Assembly: GCA_009733775.1 (NCBI GenBank)
Contig: WOGZ01000023.1
Span: 167,916 to 231,915, forward strand
Length of the DNA: 64,000 bases
Reading direction: 5' to 3'
From: Alectoria sarmentosa
Taxonomy: Eukaryota > Ascomycota > Lecanoromycetes > Lecanorales > Parmeliaceae
In this document: positions 21,292 through 32,874 of the stretch, piece after piece
Position numbering within the stretch: the first letter of the stretch is position 1
How the letters are laid out: each line of letters opens with the position of its first letter
Translations under genes and position numbers: made by a program
The notes under the pieces: generated by a model
Seen by the model: only the letters and a program-made list of their open reading frames with translations
What the model was told of the DNA's origin: nothing
Databases searched by the model: none

Positions 21292-24240
21292 ATGTTTGAT
21301 ACGGAGGATCAAGAGTCTCATGAATCATCGGCGAATCTTTGGCAAGCCCGAAACACCTTCCTGTCTCCTAAATCGAAAGCAATTGAGACAATAACCGCCC
21401 AAGCATCTCGGAAACGCAAGAACAATGACGTTGAACACGAGAATTACATTAGAGAAGCATTCACCATAGAGGTATGATTGTAGGATAGCATGAAGAGTAT
21501 CCGTTAACAGATTCGTTCAAGTCGCACCCATCGCTACCGTCCTTTAAAGCACAGAAGCTGATACCAAGGTTACAATTGCCACGATCATGTCTGCCTCTAG
21601 CCTACCTCAACCCACTTGGAGGCACGGACGACCTTCCAGGCTCCAACTTGTTCTCAGCGCACATCAATGTCCTTGAAGAATTTCTGCATGAGGACCGATG
21701 GTCAAATCAACCGACTGTCTTGATCGCACAGTCAGCTGTTGAGGATGACCTCTACGCTGTTGAGCGTGTGCAAGAAGGGATTTACGCAATGTGCAGGCTG
21801 GGTGACTGGGTGACTGTGAAAATGCTCGAGCGAATGCAGACTGTACCTATAGATTCTGTGAGGCTGCAGAAGAGACAATGTAAAAAGCAGCAAGGGCTTC
21901 CGGGAGATAAATGGTGGAGTACTGCAGCAATTGGCTTCAGGCCCGAAGAAAGATATGACCAGGACGAGAAGCGAGCTGTCGAAAAGACTCGTGGATTGCG
22001 ACTGTACTTGCAGAGGCCCCAACAAAAGCCAACTACATCGGCCCAAATTACCCAAGAGATATCACAACCCGTTTTGCAGGATCAGACTGGAAACGTATTG
22101 ACGGATATGGTGGAGGAGGTAGCGCAAGACCCAGAGGAGGTGCTCAAATTGGTCAGGGTTCAATACCAGGAGGCCTTATATACATCTAAGGTAAGGCATT
22201 CATCTTGTACGAGTTTTAGCCACATCACTGATCGCATTGTCAGTCGTCGTTGGCATACTTTGCAAAAGGGCCCTTGTCCCGAGTACGAGCGGCTTTTTAT
22301 GTCTCCAATGGCTCTGCCAACAGTCTCTCGCATCTGACTTCATTCTTGAGATCTTGCATCCTGTCACTCGCTACTATGGACACCAAGTATCGGGAAACGT
22401 TGCCGGAATTGGTCAAAGGGTTCCCTTTCGACTCGCTTTCGGATGACGAACGTACAGCGGTAATTGAAACGACTAGTAAGAAAATTCGCAAGTCCAAGAA
22501 GACTAATATTGGCAAAAATGGCCTATATCCAGGAGAAGAAGTCAGCATTGCTCGATGGTGGCTTAGCAGAGATCTGTCTTCTGTCGCTTGCGATTCTGCA
22601 GATGCAAGAGAAGCAGTGACTAGGTCAGCTGTGCTTGAGCAGAGGGTCAGAGAAACTCAAATGCAAATCATTCTCTCTCTTGAGACTCTTGCTCTCGAAT
22701 CGTTAGCGGCGAGCCAGCCAATGGAGAACTTACCGGCGACAGACTCTATAGAAGGAGTTGATGGTTCACAGAAAAAGAAGAACAAGAAGAGGCTCAAGAA
22801 GCTTCAGAATCTCAACATGTTGTTAGAGCTACTTGTCGACCGCCTGTGCATTTGGCAGTCAATGAGTGTGGATGAGATGAAAGCCTCAAGTAGCGAAGAA
22901 AGGCCCGCATCTCAACATGGAGCAAAACCAACAGCCAAAGCAGTAGGCAGTGATCATCTGCGGCAATTCTGTGTAGATATTCTGCTCCCTTTGTGAGTCT
23001 CTTTCCCACGCGCTATGCGATCCCTCGTTACTGAATTCTCTAGCTATGGAGCACGCCTGCCGGAGTTGACGACTTTGCTCTGCCAAAAGCTCGGAGGACC
23101 CAAGCGACCTTCGCCAAGGCGCCTACCAATGGCGAAATCTGCATCATCCTATGCATTACTAAAGCCAGGTGCATCGGCGCAAAGACCGCAGATCCGAAGA
23201 CCTCAACGTACTCTAGAATATGTGCTAACCGATGAGCGATCTACCTCCCAAAGGCCACCACCGTCCCTGTCACGAACTGCCACTGACCCTGTCTTGCCGC
23301 GTGTGAAACGCGAAGTCAGCGACACATCGTTGTCGTCTATACCACTAAACAGAGTTGCAGTGCACAAGCGCTATAGCCAGCGAGAAGTAGATTTACACGC
23401 AACATCACAGGCCAACGAAGCCAAGCTCAAGAAGAAATCAAGAGTAGAGCAGGAGCTTCGAGGCGCAATCGCGGCGTTGAAGAAACCCAACCCTCGGATG
23501 GCTGTCAAGGAATTAGTCGAAGACGCAGAGAGAAGGGCGGCGGCGTCACACTCGAGAAGTATGACACGCTCAGCCCAAGTCTACCTTCTTTATGCTAAAC
23601 GTCTACAGAGCCTAAGAACCCGGTTCGCAATTCTTTCGCCCAAGGCGCCCAAGTTATGGCTACGCCAAGCAACAATAGACACAAGGACGTCTTCTGTGGT
23701 CTTCCACGTTTTTCACGCCAATGTACAGCGTCACTACCTGAATTAGAAGAAGTCCCGCCATCAAGTATCTCTTGTGTGCCATCTTCAAGGAAGGCACAAC
23801 GATCGCCCTTGTTAGCCTTGGACAGCACAAGAAAGACTGGCAGCAGCGCCTGGCCTGTCGCTGAAACCCCGACGAGAGGTCCAATCAAGCTTTGGGGCCG
23901 CCCCTCGATCTCCATTGCGGCGATGGAATCTGTCGCTCATAAACCTCACCCATCGCCTCTATCAGCGGCGGCGAAATTACCCAAAACTTCCAATGAACTA
24001 TTTACTTCTACCCATCGGCCTTTGCAGGTTCTTGAGACGCCATCAAAGGTTCGTTATTCGTACCCAGTTGAGCAATCTGGAGATAGCACCATCCGTGCAA
24101 CGCCAGTCCAAACTCCATCCGTTGCGAGCAAACCTGGGGAAAATTCGTCAAAAGCTGTTTCGTCGCCAGTATCGCATGAGAAAGAGGTTTCTATTTACGC
24201 AGCTTTGGGATGGGATGATGTTGTCGACGAACTCTTATGA
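21292..24240 (+). CDS. sld3: DNA replication initiation regulator Sld3
   Basis: Sld3 (animal Treslin) loads Cdc45 on the Mcm2-7 helicase and is a CDK target that recruits Dpb11 at origin firing. Exons are 21292-21471, 21522-22190, 22244-22992, 23044-23558 and 23609-24240, giving 914 aa. The N-terminal part holds the proline-rich LPRSCLPLAYL motif typical of filamentous fungal Sld3. The middle (about 220-470) is the helical Sld3/Treslin domain, recognisable from RVRAAFYVSN and EEVSIARWWLSRD, with a basic KKKNKKRLKKLQ block. The C-terminus is disordered, rich in Ser-Pro and Thr-Pro, and ends in the acidic ALGWDDVVDELL. The second exon uses an acceptor at CAAG (21521), because only this keeps the frame (SHPSLPSF). 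The start is the first ATG. dpb4, another replication gene, is the next neighbour. Confidence 0.85.
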
Positions 24241-24868
24241 ATTTAAGTCTCTTTTCTGCATCTAGCGACGGTGTTAATTGTGAGGCAATAAAGAATTCCG
24301 TGGCGCTTTGGGGCTGGTGACATTAGCGAAGAAGTCAAACACAGGTCTAATGCTAGCCCGAGATGTAGAGTAATGATTGCGGCCCAGTATTCGTCACTGT
24401 GGGAGGGAATTCAGTGTGACTTGAAGTATCAATCTCTGGGCATACTATCAGAAGAATTGCAGAAGATGCGAAATACCAACACTGTGAGGGAACAAGTTAC
24501 CCCTGAGCCTGCCTGAGGTGCTTTGGTAATATAAGTAGCAGATGTTTCCGATGTGAACATGCCAATAGAAGCAAAACGGGTTGGATAATGCCCAAGACCG
24601 TCACCGTTCAACAGGATTTCGTTTGCTTGTTCTTTTTGAAAAGTGACTTAAGGTATCTTAGGTAAGGTAGAATTCATACAAAGCTAGTCCTAGAAACGTC
24701 ACAAAGTAGGAGAAACGCGAACACGTCCTCCGTGCACATTCACTCCCCATTCAATCGCCATCATCCATTATAGCCCCTCCACAAACACAAGAACGCACAA
24801 CGCCAAGGCATTGATCGAACCTCTTTATCACTATCCTCTGAATCTTTGCCTCTCCTTCATCACACACC
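24241..24868. other. Intergenic region between sld3 and dpb4
   Basis: The 628 bp hold the 3' flank of sld3 and the dpb4 promoter. An ACGCGA near-MCB lies at 24715-24720. A CT-rich stretch at 24740-24865 probably marks the leader. No gene is seen. Confidence 0.45.
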
Positions 24869-25919
24869 ATGCCTCCCCGGAAAAGTAATGTCTCGCAAAT
24901 CAGCGCTGCGGGCGAAGATGGCACTCCGGTCAAAGAACGCGAGGGCATTAATATCGAGGTAGGCTAGCAATTCCTCCTTAGCCCTTTGCGGTACTCGTTG
25001 TCTTCGTGTCGCTAGTCACCTCCAATGGCCCCGTTGCGCAGCTCTCTCCGTCCTCAATTTTCTACTCTTCTCTGGCTCCTGTTTCTTGCTACGCAGAACA
25101 CCTAGGCTGACATTCACATGCTGCAAATAGGATCTCTCGCTTCCCCGCACAATGGTCCAACGCCTCGCCAAAGGTGTCCTGCCAGCCAACACCTCCTTAC
25201 ACAAAGACGCCATCCTTGCCATGAGCAAAGGTGCCACAGTCTTCATAAATTATCTCGCCCACGCCGCCAATACCGCCTCCCTCTCCAATGGCAAACGTAC
25301 CATACCGCCCAACGCGGTCATCGAAGCCCTTGCGGAACTCGAATTTGAGAATTTTGGCCCGAGGGTAGAGGCCGAGTTGAAGAAATTCAATGAGGTGCAG
25401 ACGGGGAAGAGGAATGAGTATAGGAGGAAGGTTAAGGAGGGGAAGATGGGGGGTGTGAGGGGGGAGGATGGTGGGGAAGAGGAGGGAGAGGAGGAGGAGG
25501 AGGGGAGGGCAAAGAAGAGGGCTAGGAGGGACCGGGGGGACGATAGGACAGATGAGGGGGATGAGGGGAGGGAGAGGAGGGAGAGTGGGGCTGGGGATCC
25601 AAGCGCGCAGTTGCAGACGGGTTATAGGGAGTTTGAGAATGAGGATGTGGATGAGGAGGGGAATTTCGATGGGGGTGGGGACGGCGAGGAGGACGCGGGC
25701 GATACTGAATTGAGACCTAGACGGGAGGAAGAGGAAGAGGATGAAGAGGAGGAGGACGAGGAGGAAGAAGATGACGAAGACGAGTACCCGGACGAGGGGA
25801 GACGGCTTAGCAGCGTGGAGAGAGAGGCGAATGGGAGTTTCGGGAGGTCGGGGGATGATCGGGGGACGCCGGGGAGTTCGGCGGACGAGGTGCTGAGTGA
25901 GGACGAGGGGAGTGATTGA
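24869..25919 (+). CDS. dpb4: DNA polymerase epsilon subunit D (histone-fold, Dpb4)
   Basis: Dpb4 is a small histone-fold subunit shared by DNA polymerase epsilon and ISW2/CHRAC-type remodelers (human POLE3). Exons are 24869-24958 and 25131-25919, giving 292 aa. The histone fold lies at about 31-110: LSLPRTMVQRLAKGVLP, then KDAILAMSKGATVFINYLAH, then the TIPPNAVIEALAELEFENF helix. The partner would be Dpb3. About 170 residues of Glu/Asp/Gly-rich tail follow, longer than in yeast but common in filamentous fungi. The DNA for this tail is almost pure purine on the plus strand (25400-25910). The intron (172 bp) is unusually long here. The minus-strand 242-aa ORF over the tail is a shadow of the low-complexity DNA. 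Confidence 0.87.
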
Positions 25920-26252
25920 GAGCACCTATCGAATGAGAATCTCACAAGAAAACGAAGAGCTGACATGGCGTGTTGGTGGGTTGGGCATTCTCGATCGAAA
26001 AGAACGTTTGCGTTGGTTAGATGGGATAAAGACATCTACGCGCTTGGCTCTTGTGTGGCCCTTGTCACCAACTGCGCAAGGTGAAATCGGGGCGTAGATA
26101 TCATTTGCATTGCGAGAGACCTTGGGCAGTGGTCTAGACATAGGCTCCGCTGTGTATGCACATGACGAGCTTCTGCTGCAATGATCCTGCCGTTTCTGCG
26201 TCGGGCGGCTCTATGGTTCCGGCTGTCTTTTAAGAGGTCGTGTGCCATCATT
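25920..26252. other. Convergent intergenic region, dpb4 and nug1
   Basis: This 333-bp spacer lies between two 3' ends. Nothing beyond expected 3' flanks is seen. Confidence 0.5.
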
Positions 26253-27986
26253 TCATTCCTTCATGACCTCCTCATCTGCCACCACGATCCCATCATCCCT
26301 CCACAATCCCTCCAACTTGAACTCCTCGGCCCATTCCTTCACCACCTCTTTCCTCCCCACCTCTCCCGTCTCCACCTCCTTTGGCGCCTCAACCCACCCC
26401 CTAATCCTACCATCCCGCCAATCCATCAACACGCCCATGGCCGCGCTCTGCAGATTTGGCACACCGCCCTTCCCCAGCCTGCCCCTTCTCCTCGCAACCT
26501 GGATCAGGAAATCTGTCGTTACGTCGCCGTTTGCACCCACAGACACGAGCGTTGAAGGGGGTAGGCTGTATTGGTCTAGTAATGGCTGTAACGTGGCTTC
26601 AGAGCGTGAGAGACGGCCAAGGAGCAGTGTGATCGCGGAGATGGGGTCGGTGATTGCGGAGGGCGGGAGGGCGGAGAGGAGGGTTAGGTTTGCTTGATAG
26701 ATTTGCTTTGAAGAGAGATGGGGATTTGTTTCGCCATTCGCGCCTTGGCTGAAGGATGAGGGGAAGACAATACCAGGTGAATCGAGCAATCTCAATTTGT
26801 TATCGAGCTTCACTTCTCGTAACGCGGTAGTTACGCCAGCTTCTGCGCCTACAGGGCACGCGGTTGACGATGAGCGTGAGGAGCCCAGACGAGATGTGAG
26901 AGCATTAACGACAGAGGATTTACCGACGTTAGGGTAGCCGACTATGCCGACTGTGGTGCTGCGTTTCAGTTGTTTGGAAGAGGCGTAGGATTTGAGGGCG
27001 CGGAGGAGCGTTTCGCTTGTGCCCTTCACTGTAAGGGCTTTGTGGTCGAATGTCCGGGCATTAGGAGCTGATGTGTTCGCTCGAAGGGGAAGAGTGGGAA
27101 AGTAGCGGCGGAGGTAGATGAGCCAGGCTTTCAGCACTGTTGGAGGTACGAGGTCAATCTTGTTCAAGATGAGGATCAGACGTTTTGACCCAGCGTCTGC
27201 GGCGGTGATCTCCCGTTCTAAATCTCGAGAGCGGGTGCCATTGGGGTCGCGGGCATCGAGAACGTAGAGGACAATATCTGAGGTGGAAAGCACTGACTTG
27301 AAGACTTTGTCGAAGATGCCGCGGGAGGATTCGAATGTTTGGGGACCAGCGGTTGGGAGAGAATTGGCGATTGTGAGGTCAGCGCGACCTTCTATTTCAT
27401 CATCTTCGTCCATTTCGTCTCCGTCTTCGTCCTCATCTGAGTCGTTCCCATACTCGGCTGCCCGAGCTCTAGCGGAGGCTAGCAGGGCGCTCATGGGATT
27501 TGAGGAGTCGTTGGGCGTGTCGACGTCTATGTCCTCACCGTCGAGGAGGTCCGATAGCTGGTTTTCGTCGTCGTCCATATCCTGTGCCACTGACACATTC
27601 TGATCTGCTGCTACGGCAGCTTTTGTCACCTTTGCTTCTTCTCTCTTCCTCTGAAATTCCTCCTCCTTCAAGCGCCTCTTTTCTTCGATCTCATGGAGAA
27701 TGCGGTCTTTGTAGGGGAAGAGATTGGGAATACCGGGGTCCTTCTTCAACCGCGACCGCCATTCGGGGTTCTGAAATAATGATAAGCCACGTCCGGTGTA
27801 GAGGTGATGGGATAGACGATACGTTCTTCGCGAGCTTCCTCTGTTTTCGTTGCTTCGCAGCACTTGCTTTCTCGATCTTATGCCGTAATCGCACCGGTGT
27901 GCGTTTCGACTTGGGCTCTGTGATCAGATCAGTATGGTACAAATCAATTTAGAAGTACATGTCCCACTCCCAGGTTTGTTAGCCAT
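26253..27986 (-). CDS. nug1: Nucleolar GTPase Nug1 (60S biogenesis)
   Basis: Nug1 is a circularly permuted GTPase of the nucleostemin/GNL3 group, needed for maturation and export of pre-60S ribosomal particles. Exons on the minus strand: 27968-27986, 27823-27917 and 26253-27770, giving 543 aa. The short first exon (MANKPG plus one base) is chosen because it splices in phase into KPKSKRTPVRLRHKIEKAS, the basic RNA-binding N-terminus of the family. The permuted motif order is visible: DARDP (about 210), G4 LNKIDLVP (about 240), G1 GYPNVGKSS (about 316), G2 GVTT, G3 LLDSPG (about 367). An acidic Asp/Glu-rich stretch sits at about 140-165. The C-terminal alpha-helical domain follows. It is divergent with the gpp1-like gene. 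Confidence 0.92.
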
Positions 27987-28619
27987 TGAGAACTCTATGT
28001 GAGTTGCTCAAGCCTGGTTTTGATGCCGTCGCAGTTCGAACCTCAAAGGGTTGAAAAAAGTTCGTGCCGAGGTTTATCCCGAGGTGTGCCAAGATTTCGC
28101 ATGCTAGTCATACTTTAGGCTCATAAAGTACTAATAGCGGAGTAAATAAGATCCAGGGTCCACACAGCCAAGATCTCAAGGGATTTCTTATCCTTCATTT
28201 ACCGCTTCTCTTGGTACTGTAGGCCTTTTGATACGTTCGGAGTTATTCGGGACAATAAAGAGTTGAAGGCGTTTATAGATACAATTGTTGTGGGGAAATT
28301 GGACATAAAGCTGGTCGAGCAGTTTTTTATTCATTCTAAAGATCTGACACCCGTTGCTAATTCTTCTCTCCGGAGTCCTACGGCTTGGAGTGCTTCTCTT
28401 GACAGCATATCCTGGAACAAGCGCCCAAGAGAAGGTAGATAAGAGCCTGGATAATCGACTAATATTTCACAACAAGATCCGACCCGCATGATCAATGCTG
28501 TGGACGCTGAGCCGAGAGAAGTTTTTTGGCCAGAATAGACTTTACCTCTCAAATCACTTTCTCACGCCTGACATTCCCCCATCAGCCCATTGAACAAAGA
28601 CGTTCACAACACTATCAAC
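27987..28619. other. Divergent promoter region, nug1 and gpp1-like
   Basis: The 633 bp lie between two start codons pointing apart. No further gene is seen. A B-box-like GGTTCGAACT on the minus strand near 28030 lacks the rest of a tRNA. Confidence 0.45.
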
Positions 28620-29731
28620 ATGCCTCTGCTAGAAGAAAACCCGAGCTTTACGGGCCGTCCAGAGATCCACTATTTTGCCGGAATCCTGTTTGATATGGAC
28701 GGAACGATAGTTGACTCGACAGACGCTATCGTCAAGCATTGGCACAAGTGCGATTCTCTAGGCCGCGCTTTGCGTACGAGGTGCATATCAGCTTACCGTC
28801 TTCAGAATAGGCAAAGAATTGGGCGTGGATCCCGCCGTGATATTGCAGTCTTCTCACGGGAGGAGATCGATAGATACTTTTCAGCTGTACGATCCAAGCA
28901 AAGCCAATTGGGAGTGTGAGTGTACGTGTGTTCGGAACCCTTATTTCCTATTGTGGCCAAAATGTTGAGCCTTGTGACGCGTTTCGGGAGCTCATAGTCT
29001 GAAGACGTGTCCTGAGACTTGGGACTCGTTCTTGAATAGGAAATGCTGACTCCGAAATCATTGACAGTGTCCAACTTTGCTCCGTACCTGCACATGGACA
29101 TGTGTCGAGCTAATGAAAGTCTAGATGTCAGTCATGTTGAAGGATTGATCCCCCATCAATTTGGTCTCGACGCTGTTGAAGTACCTGGGGCCAGAAGTAG
29201 GTCACGTTTCGATCTCCGTCTCAAACAAGACGTGCTGACTCCCGAAACATGAAGATTTGCTTGCATCGCTCGAGGCAGCCAAGGCGCCATGGGCAATCGT
29301 GACAAGTGGTACACGGCCTCTTGTAACTGGATGGCTTGACGTTATGAAGCTTGCTCATCCTCGGAACTTGGTCGTTGCTGAAGATGTGAAGGAGGGAAAG
29401 CCGGGTAAGTCGGTCTGCACAGTGCTTGAGATGGCATCGATGGACTCTGATGAGAGCAGATCCCGAATGTTATCATCTCGGACGTGAAAGGCTCGGCCTA
29501 AGCACCAAGGCCAGGGTTCTCGTGGTGGAGGACTCTCCAGCCGGCATCCGCGCTGGAAATGCTGCGTCCTGCAGTGTGGTTGGGCTAGCAACGACACACA
29601 GTATCGCGCAACTGCGAGGTTCTCATGGCCCCGACTGGATCGTCAAGGATCTTCACAGTATTCGATTCGTCCATAGAAACGCGGATACAGGGGAAGTAGG
29701 AATAGAGATTTCGAACTCGCTCGAATACTAA
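28620..29731 (+). CDS. gpp1: HAD phosphatase, glycerol-1-phosphatase (Gpp1)-like
   Basis: This is a haloacid-dehalogenase superfamily phosphatase most like yeast Gpp1/Gpp2 (glycerol formation, osmotic response) and Dog1/2. Exons are 28620-28747, 28806-28915, 29125-29196, 29255-29404 and 29460-29731, giving 243 aa against about 250 in yeast. Motif I is FDMDGTIVDST with the nucleophile and acid/base Asp; the Gpp-type SHGRRS follows. Motif II is the Thr/Ser of VTSGTRP, motif III the Lys of KEGKPDPE, motif IV VVEDSPAG. The C-terminal SIRFVHRNADTGEV matches the yeast Gpp1 tail. Intron 2 (28916-29124) is 209 bp, far longer than the others in this gene. Substrate choice (glycerol-phosphate or 2-deoxyglucose-6-phosphate) cannot be settled from sequence. 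Confidence 0.85.
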
Positions 29732-29870
29732 GAAGCGCAATGATCTTCTCCAGGCATCTTTGCCAGCGGTACGACATAAGTACTTGGTACCCAGGTCGAA
29801 GGGTGGGGCGAAGGGGTCTGGCATGAGACGGACCAAAGATCTAGATTTGGAGCCCCCCGGAAGGCATCTT

Positions 29871-29890
29871 GGATAGGATAGGATAGGATA
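29871..29890. repeat. (GGATA)4 microsatellite
   Basis: Four perfect pentamer units lie 140 bp after the gpp1-like stop codon. Confidence 0.9.
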
Positions 29891-32647
29891 GGTACCTAGA
29901 GTAACAATATGTTGCTAGACGTTGGTGCTGTTGGCCCGCTGGAATTTTGGATGAGGGTCGGGAAGGGCGGAAAAGCGATTGGACTAGTAGCCTGCTTTTT
30001 GATTTGATTTGCTCTAGCTTCATCACCTCGTCTGCCACCATGCTGAATCTGGATGTCTTCTTCTTGGCCTTTTCGGCTAGACTTTCGCAGATCTCGAGAG
30101 AAAGGGGCCAAGATCTACGGTTGGTCTACCTCCTTACGTGTTGGCAGCCGATCTTTGCGCTTTGGGGTGGCAGATATGCGATAATGCGACAGGCCGACGA
30201 ATGATGATGCCTTGATGAGACATGGGCGCTCTCAGCTCTGGCCGTTCCAGGTTCAAACGGCCAGTCGGCCCTTGAAATACCTACCCTACCCTGCCTTGCA
30301 CTTGCGGAGTGCAGACTCCAATTGCACAGTTGCAGCTGAGCCTTTACTTCCCCGTTTCGTGCATCTTCAGGACCGGGGCTGCCCTCTTGAGGCTTGTGGC
30401 GTCCTGTACAACAGCTGAAGCACACCTTCCAGAAAACAGAAAAGCGCCGCCGCCGTTGGCTTGGATGTTCAATGCGGACTAGTCCTGGTGTGCTAATGCT
30501 AGTGGAGTAGGAAAAGCGCAGCGCCAAGAGCTCCGTATTTTATTATTTTGATTCTTTCATTCTTCTTTAATCTTTATGCGCAACCGTGGTACGGAGGTGG
30601 TCAGGAACATGATAGAAAGTATCGTAGCGAAGTGTGCTCTTCCAATCGTGTGATTAATGCCTCATACTCTCGTTACCTGGGACGCGGTGAGAATTCTTTT
30701 CGAATTCAGAGACTCGTGACAGCGTCTCGTTCCAGTCTCTCAGGTCTCATGTGCTCTGGAGGCTTGCAGGTACGGTGCAGGTATGGCCGGCGACAGGCGC
30801 AGTACCGTTGATTACCAAGCACTTGTGCACTTTGCATTGCCGTGAACCTAGGCATCTTTACAGCTGTCTCACTCTTTCGCATGAAAAGTATGAATTGCCA
30901 GTGGGTAAGAGGGGCAAGAGGAAATTGGAGGAATTCCGACGATCTCGATGATCTACGAGGGAGATAAATCGTCCGGGATCCTTTGGGAGCCTCAAAGACT
31001 CCCACTCCAACATCGTCATGATCATCCCGACAAAGCGCGGTCCCCGACTTTCCGACTGGTAACGACTATACTCTGATCCAACCATTTGCCGAAAGGTGCG
31101 CACAGCTGCATTGCTGTATCCTTGACCTTGTGGTCTAGATCACCGGCATCTCAGCGAGCCTTTTCCTCCAAGGCAGTCGATTGCTCGTGACTCCGACTGA
31201 GTCTAGATACTGAGTGCACTGTTCCATCTTATTCCTCGATACCGCCTTGATGGAAATCCCCCACTGCCACATGTTGCCTACGACCAAAATACGGTACTAA
31301 ACAGTACTAATGCAGTCAGCGTGTAAAGTATCCAGAAATAGGTCCCTGCATCACCATCGCGATCGTGCCAACAACGTCACTTTGCCTCGCGACAAGTGAC
31401 TTGCGAAGTCATGATATTTTGGGTGGAAATTGCAGTGACTCTCTATTTCCAAGATATGATGGACCGGAGGATGCAACCAAACCAAATCGAAGCTCAAAGG
31501 ATGGAAAGATGAAATGGCAGAAGCAGCTATGTACTAAAGGATCAAAAATAGCATCATCGTGGGAAGGACCGTAATTGCGGCCAGGGGTAAGGTACGGTAT
31601 TTTGGAATAAAGTAGCGGTAGGCCTCGTGGCAGATCTTAGCGAATTGAGTTATCGCGGACCATCCCTGCCTTACACTCGCTCTTCCTCTTCCTCTCGCGC
31701 TCGCACTCTCTGTCTCTTGCTCCCTGCTGCCTTTCGGCGGTGACGACAGCACCTAGTCGATAGTCATGTCTATGTACCTACTATTTGTATGTACCATGTA
31801 CACTACACGGTTATGCTTTGGATCATGTGGAAATGATGGCCACGCAAGGGGAAAGTCGAGATAGCTCATAGCTCGTATCCCGATTCCCGAGTCCCAATCT
31901 CCAAGCGATCATAATTCTTCTCGCTTGGAGTATTGTTCTGCATGCGGCATATGTGGTGGTGGTGGATGGTTTTCTTGAGGCGCGCGGTGAATTGAGTGGA
32001 CGACTGATGATTGGAGTTGGACCAAAGGAAAGCCTGGACCACCCTCCACGAATGATGCACGATTGCAGCAGGAAAACCCAAAGCCTGATTTGCACGGCAG
32101 GGAAAGTCTTGGTACCCGAAGCCTTGGCTCTGAGCCTGTGACGAGCCTAATGGACTCTAAGGGAGGGCTAAGAGTGACCGCTAAAGGATGGGGCAAGGAA
32201 CAGGGGTAATGGCCGTAATGTATACCTTAAAAGTAAAGTACACTATCCGTCCGGCGTCCGCCAAGTAGTGCTAATGGCAAAGGGTCCAAGAGCTCTACTT
32301 CCTTAGCGGTACCCCTAGCCGCGGGGCCCTCCCGGAGCTTTCGCGCCGTTCGTCGGTATCTTTTTCGCCCTCTCCCTCTCATTCTTTTCCATACCCATTT
32401 TAAACATTAGTCCACTCGTTGTTGCTCATAGTAATACTACCTGATCCCCTCGATCTTCCTTTTGTTTACCCTTTTTAATTCCTCACACTCGCTCAACCAA
32501 CTTGCTTTTCTTTTCCGACCCAATACACTCGCTTTCCCCTCCTCTTCCTCGTGCCCATTGCATTCCTCCCTTCCCTCCCATTCTGCCAATCGCAACTGCC
32601 CAATAATAGCCGGAATCACTCGAACCACCCTGCAGGACATACCTTTC

Positions 32648-32662
32648 CATCATCATCATCAT
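32648..32662. repeat. (CAT)5 microsatellite
   Basis: Five perfect CAT units lie in the presumed leader of the homeodomain gene. Confidence 0.85.
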
Positions 32663-32775
32663 CAGATCGCGGTGTCAGCGTACCAAGTACTGCTTGCGGG
32701 CTTGTCCATAGCAGCTGAAGCACTTCGGCCACTCCTTGTCCCAGAACGTGCTGAGTTTCCCGAGGATTCAAGTAT

Positions 32776-32866
32776 ATGAGCAAGCATTGACTTGCTTGTT
32801 CTCGAGGCCCCTCCGAGTTGCGGCCATTCTTCTACAAAACCCTTCATGCAAAACATGGTCAATTGA
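32776..32866 (+). promoter_or_regulatory. Two short upstream ORFs before the homeodomain start
   Basis: ATG 32776 opens MSKH and stops at 32790. ATG 32846 opens MQNMVN and stops at 32866, eight bases before the main ATG at 32875. If transcription starts in the pyrimidine-rich tract further upstream, both would be in the mRNA leader and could lower or condition translation of the factor. The transcript start is not known from sequence. Confidence 0.35.
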
Positions 32867-32874
32867 TTCCCGCA

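Larger units (their letters stand above)
29732..32874. other. Long non-coding region upstream of the homeobox gene, 3.1 kb
   Basis: This is one of the two longest gene-free stretches outside the AT-rich block. Scattered small ORFs on both strands have no protein character. The last 500 bp are pyrimidine-rich (32360-32600) and look like the promoter and long leader of the homeodomain gene. Microsatellites lie at 29871 and 32648. Confidence 0.5.

Noticed and set aside
25197..25925. 242-aa minus-strand ORF
   Set aside because: It lies opposite the histone-fold and acidic tail of dpb4; its Pro/Leu/Ile-rich sequence is the complement of a GA-rich tract.
28020..28060. tRNA B-box-like GGTTCGAACT on the minus strand
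   Set aside because: Flanking bases do not form a T-arm stem, and no A-box or acceptor stem is present; it also lies in the nug1 promoter side.
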